A stretch of DNA of 64,000 nt, taken from assembly GCF_000813985.1 (NCBI RefSeq), contig NZ_JWLJ01000001.1, positions 360,453-424,452 of the forward strand, written 5' to 3'. Numbering within the stretch: position 1 is the stretch's first letter; each line of letters opens with the position of its first letter. The translations under genes and the position numbers were made by a program. This DNA is from Ruegeria sp. ANG-R. GTDB taxonomy: Bacteria > Pseudomonadota > Alphaproteobacteria > Rhodobacterales > Rhodobacteraceae. Below, in pieces: positions 46,071 to 54,190 of the stretch. The notes under the pieces were generated by a model. The model saw nothing but the letters and a program-made list of their open reading frames with translations. It searched no databases and was not told the origin of the DNA.

Positions 46071-46982
46071 TTAGTGGGCCGGGCGTATGAATGTACCGTT
46101 TCGCAATTCCCGAAACGCTTGCTGCAATTCGGCCTGCGTGTTCATGACGATCGGTCCGTGCCACGCGACCGGTTCGTTGATTGGTGCGCCTGAGATCAAA
46201 AGAAACCGCACGCCTTCAGGTCCGGCCTGAACCGTGATTTCATCGCCTGTCCCGAACCGAACCAGAGTCCTGTCGCCTGACATGTCGCGGATGTTGACCT
46301 CTCGCCCGGCGATTTCTTTTTCCAGCAGAACGCCGGTTGGGCGCGACGCATCCGCAAAGGCGGCATTCCCCTCAAAGATATAGGCAAATGCTCTGCGGTA
46401 GGTGTCGATACGGAAGGTCTTTTTTACCCCGGCGGGTATGCTGATATCCAGATATTGCGGGTCGGCGGCGATGCCGTCGACAGGACCCGTGCGCCCCCAG
46501 AAAGTGCCTACAATCACGCGGACCCTGGTCCCATCATCATCGGTGATCTTGGGAATGTCGGTGCTTCGAACGTCCTGATAGCGCGGCGCAGTCATCTTTT
46601 GATCCGAGGGCAGATTGCCCCACAGCTGAAACCCGTGCATCTGGCCTCTGGCCGAGCCTTTGGGCATTTCCTGATGCAAAATGCCGGACCCGGCAGTCAT
46701 CCACTGGACGTCCCCGGCCCCTAGCGAGCCACTGTTGCCCAGCGAGTCACTGTGATCGACCGAGCCGGACAGGACATAGGTAATCGTCTCGATGCCCCGG
46801 TGCGGGTGCCATGGGAAACCGGCCATGTAATCTTGCGGGTTGTCATTCCGAAAATCGTCAAACAACAGAAACGGGTCCAGCTCGGACGGGTCGTGAAACC
46901 CGAACGCACGGTGCAGCTTTACGCCTGCACCTTCCATCGTCGGCACAGCCCTGCGGAATTCGAGAGTTGGTCTGAGTGACAT
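46071..46982 (-). CDS. Pirin family protein
   Basis: 303 residues from the ATG at 46982, preceded by AGGAGG. The bicupin metal ligands are present: the His pair in PWHPHRGIET and the His and Glu in ILHQEMP. Bacterial pirins can have quercetin dioxygenase or regulatory roles; the substrate is unknown here. The C-terminal half holds the second cupin (VRFLLISGAPINEPVAWHGP). Confidence 0.92.
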   Translation of the reverse strand: MSLRPTLEFRRAVPTMEGAGVKLHRAFGFHDPSELDPFLLFDDFRNDNPQDYMAGFPWHPHRGIETITYVLSGSVDHSDSLGNSGSLGAGDVQWMTAGSGILHQEMPKGSARGQMHGFQLWGNLPSDQKMTAPRYQDVRSTDIPKITDDDGTRVRVIVGTFWGRTGPVDGIAADPQYLDISIPAGVKKTFRIDTYRRAFAYIFEGNAAFADASRPTGVLLEKEIAGREVNIRDMSGDRTLVRFGTGDEITVQAGPEGVRFLLISGAPINEPVAWHGPIVMNTQAELQQAFRELRNGTFIRPAH

Positions 46983-47141
46983 TGCGGCCTCCTGAATGTT
47001 TGACCGCAAATTATGTCGTGGTTCGGGGCAATCAATTCGCGCAGGAACACCGGCACTGTGCGAAGATGCTCAGACAGGTGACGAGGTGCTGTCCTTTACG
47101 TATCAAAGCGGCTAAAGCAGGCAAACAATCAGGAGAACGAC

Positions 47142-47612
47142 ATGCAGGAAGAAGTGCTGGCCACGGTCGCAGCCTCGTCCCCGCGACGCTGGACCGGGGT
47201 AGGGATGCTGGTCACGGTCGGGGTGTTGGTGATTTACGTGGCGCTGGCCTCACCGCCTCAGTTTGGTTGGCAGGTGTTCCTGCTGGCGGCCGGTGCAGCC
47301 GCTTTCTGGCTGGCGCACCGCATGTGGTCCGCAACCGAGGACAGGATCGAGCTCACCCCGTCCCAATTACGCACAGGCTCAGGGCAGGTGATTTGCAAGG
47401 TCGAAGACGTCGAAGCCGTCGATCGCAGCGTGTTCGCCTTCAAGCCATCAAATGGCTTTCTGGTGAAAACCCACACTCCGAACTCGAACAACTGGGCCCC
47501 GGGTCTCTGGTGGCGCGTGGGCCGACGGATTGGGGTCGGCGGCATGACAGCCGCCGCCGAGACCAAGTTTATGTCGGAGATGCTTTCGGCGATGCTTGCG
47601 GAGAAGGATTAA
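47142..47612 (+). CDS. Small membrane protein of unknown function
   Basis: 156 residues with CAGGAGAA upstream of the ATG. Two hydrophobic segments (about 17-37 and 43-60) are followed by a cytoplasmic domain of about 95 residues (EDRIELTPSQLRTGSGQVI). The pattern is like a small PH-type membrane-anchored domain, but I cannot name it. Its stop overlaps the convergent Tad-like gene by four bases. Confidence 0.75.
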   Translation: MQEEVLATVAASSPRRWTGVGMLVTVGVLVIYVALASPPQFGWQVFLLAAGAAAFWLAHRMWSATEDRIELTPSQLRTGSGQVICKVEDVEAVDRSVFAFKPSNGFLVKTHTPNSNNWAPGLWWRVGRRIGVGGMTAAAETKFMSEMLSAMLAEKD

Positions 47613-48208
47613 CTTATTTTGCAGGGGGTATTGACGACCTGGTCGAAAACCCGCGGGTGCGTGAACACAAAGTTGTCCATCTCGAAATCGGCAAATTCAA
47701 AGCCCATCTGGAACGGAGCCTTGTAGGTGTTCTTGGTTTCTACAATGATCATCGACCCGTTAGCAGGCATCACCGGAATCCGATGCTTAATTTTGTCGAT
47801 TTCGGAGTTTATCAACTGTGGGTAAGTTGTGCCCCTAACGCAGGACCAAACCACATTATGGGCCATCACACCCGAGTTGTTTCCAATATACTCTATATAG
47901 GAAACGCGCATCGACACCGGCGACCGCGTGTAGACCATTTCGTTCAACAGATCATACAAAGTATCGATATATTTGGTGTTAATATCGCCATCTTCGCGTG
48001 AGATGATGTCGGCAATAGCGTACGCGCCTTTGATGTTGCGCGCGCTTTGACGATAGCTGTCATAGTAGGTGTAGGATGCGAACATCGACCAAAACAGCAT
48101 CGGTAGGATCAGCATTGCCTCGACCGAGATTACGCCGTCTTCTCGCCTGAAGAAGCCGTTGAACAGACCCTTGAGTCGACTTCGATTTGCGCGGTTAAAG
48201 TGAGGCAT
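47609..48208 (-). CDS. TadE/TadF-like pseudopilin
   Basis: 199 residues from the ATG at 48208, which overlaps the previous gene by 14 bases; in-frame starts further upstream overlap that gene more. After a basic stretch comes a short N-terminal EDGVISVEAMLILP motif with a hydrophobic helix (about 22-48), the TadE-like prepilin pattern with Glu at the fifth position of the hydrophobic core. Probably processed and placed in the envelope with the other two Tad-like proteins. A/T content is visibly higher than in neighbouring genes. Confidence 0.75.
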   Translation of the reverse strand: MPHFNRANRSRLKGLFNGFFRREDGVISVEAMLILPMLFWSMFASYTYYDSYRQSARNIKGAYAIADIISREDGDINTKYIDTLYDLLNEMVYTRSPVSMRVSYIEYIGNNSGVMAHNVVWSCVRGTTYPQLINSEIDKIKHRIPVMPANGSMIIVETKNTYKAPFQMGFEFADFEMDNFVFTHPRVFDQVVNTPCKIS

Positions 48209-48821
48209 CAGTTGTACCCGTCGTCGTTTCAGAAGAGTCCTCATCAGAGGTGCTTGATGACCCTCCGAACGGTTCATGAACAAATACCGAAATCGCGTGC
48301 AATTCCCATTGGCCATCGTTGTCCTTGCCCGGCTTCACAAGGTCACCCATCATTGAAAAGCCCCAGACGGGTTTAACCTCGAGGCAGGCGCGAATAATCA
48401 TCAGTTCGTTTGAAGTGCCCTGTTCGAAAACAACATCGTCAGGCTTTCGGATTTCTTCCGGAGTGTCGACGCAATAGGTATTGGGATCCAACTCATTGCC
48501 GACGCGGGGGTCAATGGATTTCATCTCAAGCGCAAGGTGATCTGAGCAATTGGATATGATGGCCTCTTCACAGATCATTCTCTTAAGAAGCGCGTGATCC
48601 CATTTCTCTTCACCCTCGGGCAAGCGATTAAGCCGAACTTCTCGAATCGTCATGTCCAATGAGCGTTCGAGATCGGCATGATGGAAGGAGAGCAACCCCA
48701 AATCCATGCCCGAATAGGCTACGTAGGTGAAGAATGGAAACCACCAGATAATCTCAATGGACGAGGTGCCATCTTCGCGGCGGCAAAATCTGCGCAGCCG
48801 CTTTCGCAGTGTCGTGATCAT
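48195..48821 (-). CDS. tadE: TadE-like pseudopilin
   Basis: 208 residues. N-terminal basic stretch, then EDGTSSIEIIWWFPFFTYVA, the TadE prepilin-like motif and hydrophobic helix. The C-terminal 25 residues are Ser/Thr-rich (SSSTSDEDSSETTTG). The start overlaps the tadG stop by four bases (ATGA). It is part of a three-gene tadG-tadE-tadE/F set. Confidence 0.8.
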   Translation of the reverse strand: MITTLRKRLRRFCRREDGTSSIEIIWWFPFFTYVAYSGMDLGLLSFHHADLERSLDMTIREVRLNRLPEGEEKWDHALLKRMICEEAIISNCSDHLALEMKSIDPRVGNELDPNTYCVDTPEEIRKPDDVVFEQGTSNELMIIRACLEVKPVWGFSMMGDLVKPGKDNDGQWELHAISVFVHEPFGGSSSTSDEDSSETTTGTTDASL

Positions 48822-50662
48822 TGGGTCAGCCTCAGATTTTGAATGGAGGTGCCGATCGAATCAAATACACGACCAATCTGACCACTGGTTGCTTCATAAT
48901 AGCGCGCAGGTTTGATCGCACAGTCTTTTAGGATCTGCTTGACGCTGTTGGGGGCCTCAAACGCAATTGAGAAGATAATGATATCCTTTTTGTCGGCCTG
49001 AGTGCAGAGCGAAACAACGTTCGCGTCCTTGGTGGTTGTGTTGGAGGTTAATACGGAATTGTCCCTAAAATTGTTCGCGTAGGTGTTGCCTTTTGTGCGG
49101 CGGAGGAGCGACTCGATGGCTTGTCTTTCGGTATATGCCCAGACATCGGGCCAAGTCAGTCTTTCGGCGCTTCCTGGTTCCGGTTCGTCACGAACCTCGC
49201 TATAGTAGTTATAGCAGCGTCCCGAGCTATACCAATACTTGCAACGGCGGTATCGAGTACTTCCATCGCCATAGGCATGATCCTGATTGGCCTCTCGTTG
49301 CCAATACTTCCAACTACCTCCGACAACTTTCCATTCGTTGACGGGTATATCGGGCCACTTATACAGTCCGTTGTTTTCATCAACGAGCACCGAATACTTA
49401 TTTGCCCCATCGTTCCAATAGATGTCAGATAGGCCGTCATTGTAAGGTGGAAGAACTTCCCTTTGAAGGTCGTTCTTACCGTCCGTCATCAGAACCACCA
49501 CCTTCATGGTTTCGGTTGTTTGGGTTGCGCGTGGACGATCTTTGAAAACTTTTGGAACGTTTGTATCATTGGCGACTGAGTTGATCAGAGGTTGCGTGCT
49601 CTCATCAAGCAGGGCCAAGCCCCACTTCAGTCCGACGTTGATCGAAGTACTTCCTGCGGCCACCATATTGTCGATCAACTTGGTCAAAACAGTAGTATCA
49701 TTTTCGATGACGACCATTTCACGTCGATCTTTATCAAGCTCTTCTCTGCAGGGAAAGTTAGGGTCCCAGGGATTGAATTTATCTACCACAGTGCCGGAGC
49801 TACGATGGTCGGTGTTTCCGTTTTCTGTGAAGTGCAGGGTTTGCCGCACGGACGGAGGCGGAGACGTCTCTTCGCTTTCGGCACCTATCGAATAAGCTGT
49901 AAATGCTGTGGTCGAAAAGTCAGCAGTCTGGAAGTCGATGCAATTGGCAACCTCGTTGCCCCCTGTCGTATTGATTTTGTTCATCAGGTAGTCTGGTACG
50001 GCGACTTGTTCGGAATATGGAATGATAGAGATGGAAATATTGTCGTCTTCGGACTTGGCGATCATCTCGAGTATGAAATCGTTAGCCGCCTCCTTAAGGT
50101 TGGTCAGCTTTGTTCCTGCCATAGAGCCGGACACATCCAGCACCAACGAGATTTCGACGTTGCCAATCGATTCTTCGGCGATGCTGGTGGCGGTAGTATC
50201 AATGTGATCGACACCACTCCATTTCATGAAGTGTGTTTCGATACTCATGTCGGCGCTGGCTTCAACCTTGCGCTTTCCCTCAAGTTGTTCGACCTGTTTG
50301 ATCGTCCCATCTTCGTTCGTTTCGCAGGTCTCAGGATCAACCACTATTTTCGTGATGATGGCCGGATCGAACCCTTCTTTTCTGATATAGTCGTCTATTA
50401 CGACTCGCGGGCAAAGTTCCTGATCCAGATCAGCCGCAGCGAGAACCGCGCGGTCCAGCGCGTATTGCAGTCTGACCCTTTCACGATCATATCGCATGAC
50501 ATCCACGGCAAATCCGGCAATGGTGAAGACCATCATGATCAGAAAAAGCGCGAGTATGGTCATCGTGCCGTCTGTCGAAGCAACAAACCGCCGCAAGTGC
50601 TGTGAGCACCTGCTCTCGTGGCAGATACGGTTGAAATGGGTCATCAAATCAAACTTGCGCAT
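48818..50662 (-). CDS. tadG: TadG-like pilus assembly protein with von Willebrand factor A domain
   Basis: 614 residues; AGAGGA lies upstream of the ATG. Residues 29-58 are the Tad-type N-terminal helix (DGTMTILALFLIMMVFTIAG). A vWA domain follows, with metal site DVSGS at 176-180 and a later MTDGKND. Inside it, at about 420-495, is an insert very rich in Tyr, Trp and charged residues (KYWYSSGRCYNYYSE). By family, TadG spans the envelope and helps Tad/Flp pili work. No tadA, tadB, rcpA or flp gene is in the window, so the rest of the system must be elsewhere or absent. Confidence 0.85.
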   Translation of the reverse strand: MRKFDLMTHFNRICHESRCSQHLRRFVASTDGTMTILALFLIMMVFTIAGFAVDVMRYDRERVRLQYALDRAVLAAADLDQELCPRVVIDDYIRKEGFDPAIITKIVVDPETCETNEDGTIKQVEQLEGKRKVEASADMSIETHFMKWSGVDHIDTTATSIAEESIGNVEISLVLDVSGSMAGTKLTNLKEAANDFILEMIAKSEDDNISISIIPYSEQVAVPDYLMNKINTTGGNEVANCIDFQTADFSTTAFTAYSIGAESEETSPPPSVRQTLHFTENGNTDHRSSGTVVDKFNPWDPNFPCREELDKDRREMVVIENDTTVLTKLIDNMVAAGSTSINVGLKWGLALLDESTQPLINSVANDTNVPKVFKDRPRATQTTETMKVVVLMTDGKNDLQREVLPPYNDGLSDIYWNDGANKYSVLVDENNGLYKWPDIPVNEWKVVGGSWKYWQREANQDHAYGDGSTRYRRCKYWYSSGRCYNYYSEVRDEPEPGSAERLTWPDVWAYTERQAIESLLRRTKGNTYANNFRDNSVLTSNTTTKDANVVSLCTQADKKDIIIFSIAFEAPNSVKQILKDCAIKPARYYEATSGQIGRVFDSIGTSIQNLRLTQ

Positions 50663-50988
50663 AACGGGTTCCTCTGTCGATCAGGCGCACTGATGCAAGC
50701 TCTTCGCAACTTTAATAATTTATACACGGATCATGGCGAGATTTGGGCGTAGTGGGTGCTATGCCGCTCGTTTTTAACGAGTTTCAGCTTTAGTTTAGGC
50801 AATCTCGGTGAGTTTGTTTCCCGTATCGGAACAATCCTGCGGCTTTTTGTTAACGACCGACTCACCGAAGGAATGGATGGGCGGCGTTAACAAAATGATG
50901 AAAATAAGTGCAGTTACTGATTGCGGTAAATCATCAGCGGTGCGACAAAACGTCATGACGTATGTCACCTACCGGCACGGAGGATTTT
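50663..50988. promoter_or_regulatory. Divergent control region between tadG and glutamate dehydrogenase
   Basis: 326 bases with no gene, relatively A/T-rich. It holds a small hairpin (CTCGTT / AACGAG at 50767-50781) and a perfect 12-base palindrome ACGTCATGACGT at 50950-50961, 28 bases before the dehydrogenase start, a possible operator. No confident -35/-10 pair was assigned. Confidence 0.5.
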
Positions 50989-52419
50989 ATGACCGCCACT
51001 AAAGAACCGAGCTTTCGTGAGAGTGTTGATTTGATGTTCAACAGGGCCGCGTCTCTGATGGACCTGCCGCCGGGGCTGGAAGAGAAGATACGGGTTTGTA
51101 ACGCCACCTACACCGTCCGCTTCGGTGTTCGACTGAGGGGGCAGATTCACACGTTTACCGGCTATCGCTCGGTTCACTCGGAGCATATGGAGCCCGTGAA
51201 GGGCGGTATCCGTTATGCCCTTGCGGTGAATCAGGATGAGGTTGAGGCGCTTGCTGCGCTGATGACATACAAGTGCGCTCTGGTCGAGGCGCCTTTCGGG
51301 GGCTCGAAAGGCGGGTTGTGTATCGATCCGCGCCAATACGAAGAACACGAGATGGAGCAGATCACCCGCCGTTTCGCTTATGAACTGGCCAAGCGCGATC
51401 TGATCAATCCCTCTCAAAACGTCCCCGCGCCCGACATGGGCACCGGCGAACGCGAGATGGCGTGGATGGCCGACCAATACGCACGAATGAATACGACGGA
51501 TATCAACGCGCGGGCCTGTGTGACGGGTAAGCCGCTGAATGCCGGCGGTATCGCGGGCAGGGTCGAAGCCACCGGGCGTGGTATTCAGTATGCGCTGCGC
51601 GAGTTTTTCCGGAACCCGGAAGACGTCAAAAAGGCAAGCTTGTCAGGCACGCTGGACGGTAAGCGCGTTGTCGTGCAGGGGTTGGGCAACGTGGGCTATC
51701 ACGCGGCCAAGTTCCTTAGCGAAGAAGACGGGTCACGCGTGGTCGGCATCATCGAATGGGATGGCGCGTTGTATAACCCCGACGGCATCGACGTCGAGGC
51801 CGTGCGGCAATGGATCGTCAAGCATGGCGGGGTGAAAGACTATCCCGATGCGACGCATTCAGCCGAGGGTGGCACCGTGCTTGAAGCAGAGTGTGACATC
51901 TTGATCCCGGCGGCGCTGGAGGGGGTGATCAATCTGTCCAACGCCGAACGGATCAAGGCGCCGCTGATTATCGAGGCCGCCAATGGGCCGGTGACGGCGG
52001 GTGCGGATGAGATATTGCGCAAGAAGGGCACGGTGATCATTCCCGATATGTATGCAAACGCGGGCGGTGTGACAGTGTCCTACTTCGAGTGGGTCAAGAA
52101 CCTCAGCCACATCCGTTTTGGCCGGATGCAACGCCGTCAGGAAGAGGCCCGGCATGAGTTGATCGTCAGTGAATTGCAGCGGCTGGATCGGTACCTGGGT
52201 GACGCCTGGTCGATGTCTCCGGATTTCAAAGCCAAGTACCTTAAGGGCGCGGATGAACTGGAACTCGTGCGTTCGGGCCTCGATGATACGATGCGGATTG
52301 CTTACCAGTCGATGAGCGAAGTTTGGCATGATCGCGCCGATGTCGACGATCTGCGCACTGCGGCCTATATCGTTGCGATCGACCGGGTCTCGAAAAGTTA
52401 TCGCGCCAAGGGCCTCTGA
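50989..52419 (+). CDS. gdhA: Glutamate dehydrogenase (Glu/Leu/Phe/Val dehydrogenase family)
   Basis: 476 residues from the ATG at 50989 (GGAGG upstream). Substrate site KGGIRYA and the catalytic Lys in PFGGSKGGL near residue 110, VPAPDMGTG near 145, and the dinucleotide fold VVQGLGNVGYHAA near 230. NAD(P)-dependent interconversion of glutamate and 2-oxoglutarate plus ammonia in the cytoplasm. It is followed by a strong terminator and then by the sarcosine oxidase operon. The cofactor preference is not decided from sequence. Confidence 0.92.
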   Translation: MTATKEPSFRESVDLMFNRAASLMDLPPGLEEKIRVCNATYTVRFGVRLRGQIHTFTGYRSVHSEHMEPVKGGIRYALAVNQDEVEALAALMTYKCALVEAPFGGSKGGLCIDPRQYEEHEMEQITRRFAYELAKRDLINPSQNVPAPDMGTGEREMAWMADQYARMNTTDINARACVTGKPLNAGGIAGRVEATGRGIQYALREFFRNPEDVKKASLSGTLDGKRVVVQGLGNVGYHAAKFLSEEDGSRVVGIIEWDGALYNPDGIDVEAVRQWIVKHGGVKDYPDATHSAEGGTVLEAECDILIPAALEGVINLSNAERIKAPLIIEAANGPVTAGADEILRKKGTVIIPDMYANAGGVTVSYFEWVKNLSHIRFGRMQRRQEEARHELIVSELQRLDRYLGDAWSMSPDFKAKYLKGADELELVRSGLDDTMRIAYQSMSEVWHDRADVDDLRTAAYIVAIDRVSKSYRAKGL

Positions 52420-52444
52420 GCACCTGCAAGCGCCATAAACGTTG

Positions 52445-52475
52445 AAAGCGGCCAGCCTTCGGGTTGGCTGCTTTT
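52445..52475 (+). terminator. Rho-independent terminator of the glutamate dehydrogenase gene
   Basis: Stem of 13 pairs (two of them wobble) starting AAAGCGGCCAGCC, a TTCG loop, the complementary arm, then a T-rich run (TTTTCGTTT). A classic intrinsic terminator 25 bases after the stop. Confidence 0.88.
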
Positions 52476-52617
52476 CGTTTCGACAAAAGTCGCCAGCGCG
52501 GACGGATTGGTCGCCCAGCGACAAGTTTTCGTCGAAAACAGCAGTGGAACCGGATTCCGACATTGTTACTGCTAGGTGAAGTTGGTTTGATGCCGACATA
52601 CCTGCAGGGAGGTCTGA

Positions 52618-53871
52618 ATGCGTTTCTCCGGCTTACGTGTCCTGAAAGAGGGCCTGACCGGCAATAAGGGCTGGACGCCGCACTGGCGCGAGCCCGAGCC
52701 TAAATCCGAATATGACATCGTGATTATCGGTGGCGGCGGTCATGGGTTGAGCACGGCTTATTATCTTGCCAAGGAATATGGCCTGACCAACATCGCGGTT
52801 CTGGAAAAGGGCTATATCGGTGGCGGCAACATAGGGCGCAACACAACCATCGTGCGCGCGAATTACTTTTTGCAGGGCAATTCCGAGTTTTATTCTCATT
52901 CGCTGAAGTTGTGGGAGGGTCTTGAAGAAGACCTGAACTACAACGTCATGCATTCTCAGCGTGGGATCATCAACCTGTTCCATTCAGATGGGCAGCGGGA
53001 CGCGGCGGCGCGGCGCGGCAACATGATGATCAGCCAGGGGGACGATGCCATCCTTCTCAATCGTGACGAACTGAAGAAGATGGTGCCCTATCTGAACTTC
53101 GATGACCTGCGCTTCCCACTCTATGGCGGGCTCTATCACCCACGCGGAGGGACGGCGCGACACGATGCCGTGGCCTGGGGGTATGCGCGCGGGGCGGATC
53201 AGCGCGGTGTTGATCTGATCCAGAATTGCGAAGTGACCGGCATTGATATCGAAAACGGTGCCGTGCGCGGAGTTCAGACTTCGCGCGGGCCGATCCGGGC
53301 CAAGAAGGTGGCGATGGTCGCTGCGGGACGGTCAGGGCAGGTGGCTGCGATGGCCGAAATGCGCCTACCGATTGAAAGCCATGTGTTGCAGGCTTTTGTG
53401 ACCGAAGGATTGAAACCCTGCATTGATCATGTGGTGACCTTTGGCATGGGGCATTTCTATATCAGCCAGTCGGACAAGGGCGGTCTGGTCTTTGGCGGCG
53501 ATCTGGATTTCTACGCCTCATATGCGGCGCGGGGTAACCTGCCCACGGTCGAAAGCGTGATGGAGGCCGGGATGGCCCTGATGCCGATGATCGGTAAGGC
53601 CCGGGTCCTGCGATCCTGGGGCGGGATCATGGATATGTCGCCGGATGGATCACCGATCATCGACAAAACGGATATCGAGGGGCTCTATCTGAACTGCGGC
53701 TGGAACTACGGCGGGTTCAAGGCGGTGCCGGGCTCTGGCAACGTGTTCGCGCATCTGATCGCAACCGACCGGTATCACGAAAATGCCACCGGGTTCCGAC
53801 TGGACCGTTTCCGTACGGGGCGCGGGATCATCGATGAAGAGGGCAAAGGCTCTCAACACAATCTGCATTGA
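52618..53871 (+). CDS. soxB: Sarcosine oxidase beta subunit
   Basis: 417 residues. FAD-binding motif DIVIIGGGGHGLSTAYYLA near residue 34, then EKGYIGGGNIGRN typical of SoxB, and a C-terminal FAD-contact region (GWNYGGFKAVPGSG). GGGAGG precedes the start. It is the catalytic flavin subunit of heterotetrameric sarcosine oxidase, which turns sarcosine plus folate into glycine and methylene-folate. First of the soxBDAG operon. Confidence 0.95.
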   Translation: MRFSGLRVLKEGLTGNKGWTPHWREPEPKSEYDIVIIGGGGHGLSTAYYLAKEYGLTNIAVLEKGYIGGGNIGRNTTIVRANYFLQGNSEFYSHSLKLWEGLEEDLNYNVMHSQRGIINLFHSDGQRDAAARRGNMMISQGDDAILLNRDELKKMVPYLNFDDLRFPLYGGLYHPRGGTARHDAVAWGYARGADQRGVDLIQNCEVTGIDIENGAVRGVQTSRGPIRAKKVAMVAAGRSGQVAAMAEMRLPIESHVLQAFVTEGLKPCIDHVVTFGMGHFYISQSDKGGLVFGGDLDFYASYAARGNLPTVESVMEAGMALMPMIGKARVLRSWGGIMDMSPDGSPIIDKTDIEGLYLNCGWNYGGFKAVPGSGNVFAHLIATDRYHENATGFRLDRFRTGRGIIDEEGKGSQHNLH

Positions 53872-53926
53872 GGGTGGCAATGTCGGGATTGAACTTTCTT
53901 GGAATGATAGAGCAGGGGGTGCGGGT

Positions 53927-54190
53927 ATGAGGATCACCTGTCCGTATTGCGGCGAACGGGATCGGCGCGAGTTTTATTATCGCGGCGCGGCTGTCGATCT
54001 GGACCGTCCGGCTCCGGATGCCGATGAGGCTGCGTGGGATGACTTCGTCTATCAACGTGAGAACCCGGCGGGGCCGACCCGAGAGCTTTGGTATCACGAA
54101 GGCGGTTGTGGCGCATGGATCGTGGTCACGCGAAACACCATGACGCACGAGATGATCGACGTGCAACTGGCGTCGGAGGCACAAGAATGA
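53927..54190 (+). CDS. soxD: Sarcosine oxidase delta subunit
   Basis: 87 residues from the ATG at 53927; an earlier in-frame start lies inside soxB. Zinc site C5-x2-C8 in CPYCGER with a His-x3-Cys pair later (YHEGGCGAW). This small zinc subunit is required for the heterotetramer. Its stop overlaps the soxA start as ATGA. Confidence 0.93.
   Translation: MRITCPYCGERDRREFYYRGAAVDLDRPAPDADEAAWDDFVYQRENPAGPTRELWYHEGGCGAWIVVTRNTMTHEMIDVQLASEAQE

Noticed and set aside
46976..48001. 341-codon plus-strand open frame
   Set aside because: Overlaps two real genes in other frames and has no domain; a shadow frame.
49592..50605. 337-codon plus-strand open frame antisense to tadG
   Set aside because: The minus strand carries a clear TadG with vWA domain; the plus frame has no ribosome site or recognisable pattern.
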